A stretch of DNA of 64,000 nucleotides from Henckelia pumila (lineage: Eukaryota; Streptophyta; Magnoliopsida; Lamiales; Gesneriaceae): assembly GCF_033568475.1 (NCBI RefSeq), contig NC_133122.1:165442130-165506129 (forward strand), in the 5' to 3' direction. Under the pieces are notes generated by a model. It had not been told where the DNA came from and did not search any database. It was given only the letters and a program-made list of their open reading frames with translations. Below, one piece after another: positions 55,803 through 64,000 of this stretch. A program made the position numbers and the translations under genes. How positions within the stretch are numbered: position 1 is the first letter of the stretch; every line of letters starts with the position of its first letter.

Positions 55803-57045
55803 GGGATCAGAATCCCCTACTGTACTGTAGAGGGTGTTGTGGAGGTTCACACGTCCTTTTCCTTCTTCTTTTTTCGTTTGTTTCCTTTTTTATTTTTTTT
55901 ACAAGTTTTTGTATTTTTATTTTTCTTCTATTTTTTTTTAAACCAACAAAATTGGCTTTTTTATTTTCTAACTCATCCAATTTTTCTTTTCAAAAATTTT
56001 TTTATCCTTTTTTTAAAAAAAAACAATTTTCCCTCAATTTCTACATGTTCAATTCATCTATTTTTTTCCCTTTTCAATTGAAATTTTTAAAATTTAATTT
56101 TTTTTAATATTTTAATTGTGAAAGATTAGTTATAAGTAGCAAATAATATTTATTAAAAATTAAATAATAAATTTATTTATGAAATTGTATTTTTATCCGC
56201 CTATTAAAATGACCAAGATCCCGAACTCAACATATTTTGGGAGATGAATATTTGGGACCGTGAACATTCGGGATCCCTCGAGCAGGGAGAGAAAATTCCG
56301 ATTTTTTTTTTCATTTTCAAGATTTCGTTCAAAAAACACAAAAAAAAAGTGATTATTTATTTTTTTAAAAAAATACTATTTATAAATATAAAATAAATAT
56401 TCGACTTAAAACATATAATACTAAAATATTCATGATAATGCTTCAAGTTTTTTTTTTAAAAGAATAACATCATACGGTGTATCGTATAATTATTATGTGA
56501 ATTAAGTTGACAATTAATTGTTATATGAGTTGAAACACAATAATATTTAGTTCAATCTATTAATAAAATTATTAATAAAATATATTATAATATTATTTGA
56601 GGACGGGTCGAGAATTCCGTCGGGATAAGGTTTTAATCCCGATCCTTCTCCCAATATTAATCAAAACGGAAAAATCGCAAAAACTCGATTCGAGAAAATG
56701 TTGTGTTGGGATTTTTTCGGGACAAGAATGAGATGCGATTCAGGAAGGATCGGAATTTCGAGAATGTTTGCCGCCCCTACAATTTTTGTAAAAAGAAATA
56801 AAATTGGATAAATTAGAAAATAATAAAAGCCAATTTTTTAAAAAAATAAAAAAAAGAAAAAAGAAGAAAAAAGAAACCTGTTGAGTAAGCATAAAAAAAA
56901 ATAAAAAACTTGAAAGAAAGAAAAAACAAGCAAAACCAAAAGGAAAAAAAAAAAAAAGAAAAGGAAAGGACGTGTGCTGTGGAGGAACGATTTCCTCCAC
57001 AACACCCCCTACCGTGGGATCCCCCACAGTAGGGGATCCTAATCC
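55803..57045. mobile_element. Foldback/MULE-like element with long inverted repeats
   Basis: About 1.24 kb. Left arm GGGATCAGAATCCCCTACTG...GAGGGTGTTGTGGAGG...CACACGTCC followed by T-rich DNA to about 56050. The right arm (about 56750-57045) is its reverse complement, including an AAAATTGG...ATTTTCTAA block, so arms are about 250-300 bp and diverged. Flanks CGAAAGATA (55794-55802) and CGAAAGAAA (57045-57053) could be an imperfect 9-bp target duplication as for Mutator-like elements. No transposase. Confidence 0.65.
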
Positions 57046-58027
57046 GAAAGAAAGATGTACTTCACCGTTTCTTTATCTTAATCTTTAAAAAAAACACTTT
57101 GCTTTATCTTATTAACTATTGATACAGGTGTACTTACTGTGGGCCGTACCATCCATACACCACACATCTTTTGTCACATGATATGATGATGATTTCGGAA
57201 AAATTCACCAAGCATCTTCTCACAATATGGTAAGAGTGAAGACTCAAATAACATAATGATATTGGATTCAAATCTTAATAATTAAGGTTAGGTGTTTGAT
57301 TGATTGGATTAGATTGGGTTTGGATAAATCAGTTGTCGTACCTGATTGTATCACCAAAACAAACAATAAGAATAATTACGAAGCCCAAGATACACTCGAG
57401 GATGTGTGCTCGAGTTGGTAGAACACTTTCTTTGACGACGTTGTTTGTACAGAGTAAAGATAGACACAAATCATGTTTTATCAGGTTCGAGTAGTTTTAG
57501 GTCCCGTTTGGTACAGAGATGAGATAATTGAATGATTAATAACTTAATTGATTGGAGGTTGATAGGAAAAGATGTGTAATATTTGTGGTAAATAATATCA
57601 CGTGTGGTATGATTTTTAAAAGTGGGATAAGTTAATTATTATAAATTTTTGACCAAAATACCCTTCAATCTAATCTAAATCCAACATATTGTCCTCCCCA
57701 ACTTTCGTCGTTTCTCCTCTACTTTCTACACCGTCTGGTGAGTAATTTTTTCTTCTCCAACTTTCGTTTATTTTGTAACCCTTTTCGTCGATATTTTGTT
57801 TTTTTTTTCGATTTTGAGAATAAATCACAGGTTAAATCTGAACATGTCATACAGGATTCACCTAGAAATCCGAATGAAACACTGAGGATTGCTTTAAATT
57901 CCACTAGAAATTCACTTGTATGAAGTCCAGTTATTGTTTTGAATTGATCGCAACTCAGATTCACGATAATGAAGATCAAAGGAAGCAAATTCGGTGGAGG
58001 AACTCGGTCGAAATTAGGGTTTCCGTG
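57046..58027. other. Intergenic DNA with a possible interrupted gene start
   Basis: Nothing firmly supported. A GGTCCCGTTTGGTAC motif at 57501 resembles one end of a MITE. From 57750 there is a splice-like CTG|GTGAGTAA...AATCACAG|GTTAAATC pair, and ATG 57970 opens a frame (MKIKGSKFGGGTRSK) that runs into the Sire LTR at 58028. No family recognised. Confidence 0.3.
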
Positions 58028-58828
58028 TGTTGGGGATCGATAACGTGTGTAGAGGGGGGGTGAATACACAATAATGGTAGTCTTTAAAATCTAACGCAAT
58101 ATGGTTGAGTAAATGTTAGTTCACTCGACCGGTTTTCTTTTAGCCTGCTAGAGATATAAGAGCAACTAAGATTAGTGCGGAAATAGCTCTCAATATGCTA
58201 GATGATATCCATGGAATGATGCAATGCAATAACGTAAGTAGACACAGATATGTTTCTTGGATGTTCGGAGCTCAATCTCCTACGTCACTCCTTCTTCCAC
58301 CTCGGAAGGATTCACTAGAAGACTTTGGTTATTACAACATCTTGCAATACACCCGATCCAAGTTAGGACTTATCCAATGCCTAATATGGAACTCCTAGAT
58401 TCATAGTGATAAGATTTAAAGCTCTTATCAAACTTTTCTTCAGATGGTGATGATGATTGTCTTAGTCTCTCGAGGACTTAAGACTTCTCAAATCCTTGTA
58501 TCAGGTAGCGTTCTTCAAACGATATCTGGATTTGAGCAACCCTGGAAAAGATCTCTTCGAAGGTCGGATAAGGCTGTTTAAGCTAAGGGTTTTCTCTTTG
58601 AGCGGTTGAGTATTCAAGATAGGTTCGAGAGCTCAGATAGACAGATTCTCAATAAGCATTATTGTGTCGTGTTTTCTATCTAGAAAGGCTTTGATATATA
58701 TAGCCTTTGTTTTCAACGTCTTTCTTCTTTGTCCAACGGTAAGATTTTCCTACTGATAAAGTTTTCTGAATATTTCGTACTGGGGGCGCCTTTAATTGTC
58801 TATTCAATGTGTCTCTCACATTGAATGC
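58028..58828 (-). repeat. 3' LTR of a second Sire element, outer part
   Basis: Starts TGTTGGGGATCGATAACG and aligns with the outer parts of 9286-10470 and 32002-33185. Interrupted at 58829 by gag-only element 2; continues at 63505. Confidence 0.87.
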
Positions 58829-60438
58829 TGATGGGCATGTTTGTATTGCATATTTTAGTATCATTTTATTGTCGTTTGTGCATGCATTCATTTGTTTAAT
58901 TAAGTTTTGTGTATATTTCATACATCGTGTCTACATAACATGCTCCCGGTTTTATTGTGTAGCATGTAATGAATTTGCCAGAAAATATGCATATGAAGAA
59001 TTGACAGATGCTAGAAGTGAAAAGAGAATAACAAGAGATCTGTTATGGTGCAAAAGAAGTGAAGAAGAGAAGCAAATAAAGAAGATGGAAAAGTATAGCG
59101 GTTCGTTAGAGCTGTTAATGAACAGCTCTACCGAACAGCTCTAACGAAGCGCCCTTGAAGGAGTGCTATCGCTCTAACGAAGGGCTCTAACTGTATACAA
59201 GAGAGAAGATTTGAAGCGCTATCGCGCTTGTGGGGAGAGCTACTGCGCTTTGATGAAGAAGAAGGATGATGCGCTGTTGAGAGTTGAGGCTGCGCGATAG
59301 CACATCAGGATTGCCCATCTGCGCTGCTGTGATGCGCAAAGGAAATTGGAGAAGAAAAGTGTCACGCTCGATCCGTCCAGTTCACCCGATCGAGCGCGCC
59401 TATGAAAAATCGGGACAGTAAGTTGGCATACTTTCTCGCGCTCGATCCGTCCAGTTCACCCGATCAAGCGCACTGATCGTGCAGAGAAAAAATTAGAATT
59501 TTGAAATTTTAAAACTATTATTTTGCGGGCTTTATTTCGTGGGCTTTCAAGACCATATAAATAAGATCTTTAAAAGTAAAAGGGGGGATCATCAGATTGA
59601 AGGGAACGCAGAGGACGGCTACAAGCACAGAAAAAACATCTGGCGGCTAGGTTTTATCTTTCTTGTTCTTAGATTTTAATTCTTCTAGTTTTTATTTTTG
59701 GTTGAGGAAGACGAACCCTTGAATTTATTTATCTTGTGAGATTCAGATTTTCATTGTTTGATTTTTATCGAGTATCAAGAGTTGTTCTGGTTTATTTCAT
59801 GCTTGTGTGTTTGATTATTAGATTGATCACCTGATAATTCTTTCGAACAATCTACAGCTAAATTAGAATTCAAATCCTTAATTTTTGAATCATCTGATTT
59901 GTGAAGCAACTATGATTAATATTTTCTGTTGTTGAATTTGTTAAATCGTAGGAACAAAAATTGACTAGACTAAATACAACCGCTGGTGTTTGTGTTGTCT
60001 AGCTTCATTAGTTTTACTCATTTGAATGCTACCGTGAGTTTAAATCTAGATTGGTGTTATCGGGTTAATTTATTGGTAAGGGTTAACTTAGAACGCTGGT
60101 GTCTAGTTAACTAAATTAAGTTGAAACAGGAATTAAATTTCCAATGATGAATATTCGATGTGAATTAATTATTTTTAGGGAATCAATGATCGAGTGAATG
60201 ATTTCAAGGGTGTAGTCGACCGATACCAAGTCTCGTTAATTTATTGATCTTCCTTATTTTAATTCTTGCATAGTAGATTTTTAAAGTTCAAAATCCCCTT
60301 TTATTTATTTTCAGTATTTTTAAGAACACAAATAAATTTCACTTTCCTCGTGGAAACGATCCCTACTCTCGCTACTACATGTTTATTTAGTTAATCTGAG
60401 TTGGGTTAATTTGGGCGTGATACGACTAAGCGCTACCA
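58829..60438 (+). repeat. 5' LTR of gag-only element 2
   Basis: TGATGGGCATG...GCGCTACCA. Contains two GCTCGATCC...GATCGAGC inverted pairs (about 59366-59396 and 59438-59468). Confidence 0.85.
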
Positions 60439-60443
60439 AATTT

Positions 60444-60461
60444 TGGCGCCGTTGTCGGTGA
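60444..60461 (+). other. Primer-binding site (tRNA-Asp, degenerate)
   Basis: TGGCGCCGTTGTCGGTGA, tRNA-Asp type with two changes from the canonical complement. Confidence 0.75.
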
Positions 60462-60559
60462 AGGCGTTTATTTTATTTGTGTTTTTGTTTTTATTTATTT
60501 ATTTTTTCACCGTTTTTTTTTTTATTTTTGCAAGAATTTTTGTGGTGTAATACTTTGAG

Positions 60560-61546
60560 ATGTCAAATTGACAAGTATTCACAAGTTTTATCCAGCAACA
60601 CGGAGAGCCATTCTACGCAGGATGGAAGAGATTCAAAGATTTAGTAACCATCTTCCGGTATCATGATTTTTCTAACTATTCTCTTCTTACATATTTTATT
60701 GATGGTTTGGATGCAGTGACAAGAAGATGGGTAATTTATGGAGCTTTCACAATCGGTATTTCAATATTTTGCCAAGATGATGATACCATGAGACGCCTAT
60801 TGGATGATATGGCCGAGTTTGACTATTACTGGTATTCGCAATCTCAATACCCAGATTTTACAGACCAACCATTCGAGCTTCAAAAGGAGGAGGGAAGTTG
60901 TTCGCAGTTGATCCTACATCCGCTGGAAGATATCATGAGCAAGCTTGTGGCATCGACTGTGAAAACTGTAGAAGATTTGAAAAAGTCTAGATGCGACCTT
61001 GTGGAGAAAATAGAGAATATCAAGAGATCAATCGTTCATGAACACCGAGAACAGGAAGTGAAGCAAGATACTCAAGCAGTGACCAACCCGATTTGGTTCG
61101 ATGATGATGCCTCAAAGAACCAGGATTGGGAGTGCGAATCAAATCATGCTGAAGATTTAGAGGCGTTTGAGTCTTCTCTTCTTATTGAACCTCAGTCGGA
61201 AGATGTTCTAGAAGAAATACCGTATGATGGAAATATGTTATCACTTGAGTTTGAGGATGATGGAGTTCAAGAGTTTATCGATATGAGGTCATCGATAGTA
61301 TTATCCTACACATATCCCCAAGACCTTTCTTGTTCATCAGTACCAGTTTCAAAAGCTTTTGGTTTTCGAGAGCCCGCAGAGATGTTCTCTTCCCATGTTT
61401 ACCAGCCGCTATGGAGTGTTGATGCGGTGACGAGCTTTAACTGTTTATATCTAGCTAAGCTTGAGGGCTTATGGAACCAAGACCCATTTGTGGTGTCATA
61501 TGACACTTATTTTGGGCGTCAGCCGCTCTTTGAGCAGTGCTTCTGA
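60560..61546 (+). pseudogene. gag: Gag-like protein of gag-only element 2
   Basis: Aligns with the gag of element 1 but the fourth codon is TGA (60569-60571; CGA in element 1). The frame from ATG 60707 to 61546 (279 aa) is uninterrupted. Visible blocks: LLDDMAEFDYYW, EDIMSKLVAST, NPIWFDDDASKNQDWECE, and SYDTYFGRQPLFEQCF at the end. It lacks the roughly nine codons around the stop of copy 1. If translated from 60707 it would miss the AW-RFKDL part. Confidence 0.65.
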
Positions 61547-61619
61547 GAGTCAAGCCGATAACTGAAAATCAAGCGCTGGCTGGGAGGCAACCCAGTGTTT
61601 TTTTCCTTTATTTCATTTT

Positions 61620-61650
<31 letters not shown>

Positions 61651-62951
61651 GTTTTATTTTCTTTGTTTTCAGGAGCCTAGCCGCCCCATCTGCCGTCCAA
61701 TTTTCAATAAGAGTCTTCCATTATTCAGCCTGAGGCCAAAGAGGACGACAACGTCAACACTTGAACCAGGGGAGTTCTGTTTTAATTTTGCATCTCGTTA
61801 TCATTTTGTTATTTGTGTTGTGAGTTGTGTGTTGTGTTTTTAGTGCTAGAGCATTGAGGGCAATGCTTTAGATAAGTGTGGGGGTGGTGCATTCAGTATT
61901 TGTTATTTTGTCTTGCATTTGTTTTTGTTTCGTATTTGCATATAGTTCGTAAATTGTTTCATGTGTGTTTTGTGTGCATAAGTAAAGGATGATTTCTAGC
62001 CTTTCTAGCCTATGAAGATGAATTTGAAAATATTTTGAAATTTTTTTTAAAAAAAATTGTACTCTTGATTGGACATGAGAAACCATAGGTTGATTGTTGA
62101 ATATTCTTAAGCACGCATGTTTAACCAGTGAAGTGTAGTGATGTATTAGATTTTGTGGATGGTTGTTGGACCATTGCACGACAATAGGTGTTTGTGGAAC
62201 TTTATAGTGCTTGAATCTTGATGATTTTTTTTTTTGATATGGCATACACTTTCTTGGGCGCACCTTAAAATTTTTTGTTTTATGAAAAAGAAAATCAGTT
62301 TTTTGGAAACACATTAACTCCATCCGGGTTGCGAGCAAGATGTTTGAAATACTATTCATCTTGTTTGTGGCTAAGTATGCGGATTACATGGGGTTTTTCT
62401 TTAAAAAAAAAATAACAATTCCATCCGGGCGTGAAATGTGAATGAAATTCTATTCACTATTTCATAGCTAAGTTTGCGGACCTAATGGGATTGTAGTTCC
62501 ATCCGGGCTATAGACGAGGGGATTGAAATACGAATCCTATCTAGTTATAGCTAAGTCTGCGGGTAATTATTAGGACTTTTAAAAAATGTCGGGTGCAAAA
62601 TCCGACGGTGCGTAATTATTCTCAAGGAAGTTATGTTGTGTTGAAGGATTATTGGGAGGAGAGTTCTTGATGGTGAGGCTTGCACTGAATTGTTATAGGT
62701 CAGCGAACAGTCTTGAAGCTTTGTTCTTTTGAAGTTGCATGTAACTGGGGTAACATGACACACACACGTTCGCATTCGACTGCAGGTGTATCATTGATGA
62801 TTGAGGGTAACTATAAACTTGTTTTAGATGAAATTTGTTTTTTCTGAGGCTATGCTATGCGTGATTCGTCCTTGCTTATGTGTTTGTTCTGTTTCATTTT
62901 GTTTTTGCATAACTTGCTCGAGGGCCATCAAGGATTAAGTGTGGGGGTATT
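61547..62951 (+). other. Non-coding 3' internal region of gag-only element 2
   Basis: GGGAGGCAACCCA motif, a (TTTTG)n run (about 61618-61652), ATTGAGGGCAATGC block (61853), three CCATCCGGG...GCTAAGT repeats starting at 62320, 62421 and 62499, and ACACACACGTTCG (62759). No ORF supported. Confidence 0.65.
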
Positions 62952-63504
62952 TGATGGGCATGTTTGTGTTGCATATTTTAGTATCATTTTATTGTCGTTT
63001 GTGCATGCATTCATTTGTTTAATTAAGTTTTTGTGTATATTTCATCATGTAATGAATTTTCCAGAAAATATGCATGTGAAGAATTGACAGATGCTAGAAG
63101 TGAAAAGAGAATAACAAGAACGAACAGTTCTACCAAACAGCTCTAACGAAACGCCCTTGAAGGAGTGCTATCGCTCTAACGAAGGGCTCTAACTGTACAA
63201 AAGAGAGAAGATTTGAAGCGCTATCGCACTTGTGGGGAGAGCTACTGCGCATTGATGAAGAAGAAGGATGATGCGCTGTTGAGAGTTGAGGCTGCGCGAT
63301 AGCGCATCAGGATTGCCCATCTGCGCTGCTGTGATGCGCAAAGGAAATTGGAGAAGAAAAGTGTCGTGCTCGATCCGTCCAGTTCACCCAATCGAGCGCG
63401 CCTATGAAAAATTGGGACAGTAAGTTGGCATACTTTCTCGCGCTCGATCCGTCCAGTTCACCCGATCGAGCGCGCTGATCGTGCAGAGAAAAAATTAGAA
63501 TTTC
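62952..63504 (+). repeat. Truncated 3' LTR of gag-only element 2
   Basis: Matches the first part of 58829-60438, with a small internal gap near 63120, and breaks off at AATTAGAATTTCGAA. Confidence 0.85.
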
Positions 63505-63951
63505 GAAGGCTTTCTCACTTTATCAGATGAATCCTTAAATGCTTCGTCCTTTTATTTTTCAGTTGTCTTGTCACTTTCTGAGATCTGGGAAACTGTAATT
63601 TCGAAATGTAGCGTGTAGCTTTTTGTATTTGAAGTTCGGTAGATATCTCAATCGGTAGGTATGTCTGTGTTCCGTTTGACATACAACTGTTTTGCATTAT
63701 TCGTTGGTTGACAAGCTTTAGCTGACGTCGGTAGATATGTCTTTGTTTGGTTGACGTACAACTGCTTTGCATGCTTTGGCTGACGTCGGTAGATATGTCT
63801 TTGTTCGGTTGACGTACAACTGCTTTGCATGCTTTGGCTGACGTCGGTAGATATGTCTTTGTTCGGTTGACGTAGCTGCTTATACAAATAAATGGCGGCC
63901 GACTAAACAACAAAGTATTGTTTTGTTATCACCAAAAGTCAGGATTCAACA
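63505..63951 (-). repeat. 3' LTR of the second Sire element, inner part with tandem repeats
   Basis: Continues the LTR from 58828 after losing about 10 bp and ends GGATTCAACA at 63951. Contains tandem 58-bp units (63721-63778, 63779-63836, a partial third, and a degenerate one before) with repeated TGACGT motifs. The minus-strand ORFs at 63515-63913 only translate these repeats. Confidence 0.85.
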
Positions 63952-64000
63952 ATTTCCCCCTTTTTGGTGATGACAAAACCTAGGCCCCAAAAATCATTTA
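63952..64000 (-). other. Polypurine tract and internal end of the second Sire element
   Basis: ATTTCCCCCTTTTTGGTGATGAC... is the complement of the purine tract and closely matches 10471-10520. The element continues beyond the window. Confidence 0.8.

Larger units (their letters stand above)
58829..63504 (+). mobile_element. Gag-only LTR retrotransposon 2 (TR-GAG-like)
   Basis: Inserted in a Sire LTR. 5' LTR 58829-60438 (1610 bp), primer site, gag 60560-61546, internal 3' region with the GGGAGGCAACCCA motif at 61582, purine tract GTGTGGGGGTAT, and 3' LTR starting 62952 (TGATGGGCATG) but cut off at about 63504. It shares gag and the LTR 3' half with element 1; the LTR starts (U3) differ. The 3' end was lost by a deletion joining LTR sequence to GGCTTTCTCAC of the Sire LTR. 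Confidence 0.83.

Noticed and set aside
63515..63913. Minus-strand ORFs with repeated KDISTDVSQSMQ-like units
   Set aside because: Translation of the 58-bp tandem repeats in a Sire LTR; no homologous frame in the other LTR copies.
1..64000. CRISPR array or prokaryotic defence island
   Set aside because: Sequence is plant nuclear DNA; the tandem repeats found belong to LTRs, leaders and microsatellites and have no spacer structure or cas genes.

Overview
The window is a repeat-dense stretch of a nuclear plant genome, probably a eudicot. The signs are plant LTR-retrotransposon lineages, initiator-tRNA-Met and tRNA-Asp primer-binding sites, an endogenous plant pararetrovirus, a Helitron end, MITE-like elements and one intron-containing gene for a plastid J-domain protein. 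The accessory ORF of the Sire-type element resembles a protein family I remember as highly expanded in Gesneriaceae (Lamiales). That placement is recollection only. There are no bacterial operons, rRNA, tRNA genes or CRISPR arrays.

Layout. 1-756 is unassigned. 757-7184 is a decayed plus-strand Ty3/gypsy chromovirus (Tekay/Del-like, 'Tekay-A'). 7185-7900 holds relics of two other LTRs. 9286-33185 is one minus-strand Sire-type Ty1/copia element with a perfect TTTTG target duplication. It is split by two later insertions. The first is a young plus-strand copia element (18808-28449, TSD GTTCT) with 1865-bp LTRs and an unbroken 1304-codon gag-pol. The second is a minus-strand solo LTR of the same superfamily group (28458-30270, TSD CTACA). 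Between the Sire pol and its 3' LTR lie a large sense accessory ORF and two antisense small ORFs, with a divergent promoter-like gap between the sense ORF and the first antisense ORF.

About 33885-41690 is a near genome-length endogenous pararetrovirus (Caulimoviridae) with this order: two small overlapping ORFs, coat protein, movement protein, protease-RT-RNase H, and an inclusion-body/transactivator ORF. A 60-bp tandem repeat and a TATA box follow. All the large ORFs are broken. 41719-46501 looks like a Helitron carrying roughly 0.9-1.0 kb tandem units. These are interrupted by a Tourist-like MITE (42118-42716, TSD TAA) and a 1.9-kb Ty3/gypsy solo LTR (44346-46254, TSD AATTA). 46502-49888 is a truncated minus-strand chromovirus ('Tekay-B').

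49888-53867 and 58829-63504 are two members of a non-autonomous, gag-only LTR family with tRNA-Asp primer sites (TR-GAG-like, related to Athila/Tat). The second sits inside the 3' LTR (58028-63951) of another Sire element that runs off the right edge.

The only confident host gene is a two-exon, minus-strand, plastid-targeted J protein like Arabidopsis J20 (54837-55665). A roughly 1.24-kb foldback element lies about 140 bp upstream of its start codon.

The genes do not form a pathway; the window records layered insertion. The oldest elements carry many C-to-T/G-to-A type lesions. The young copia element looks structurally intact, and its leader holds an unusual series of palindromes that I consider the most interesting unexplained signal, along with the divergent antisense cassette of the Sire element.
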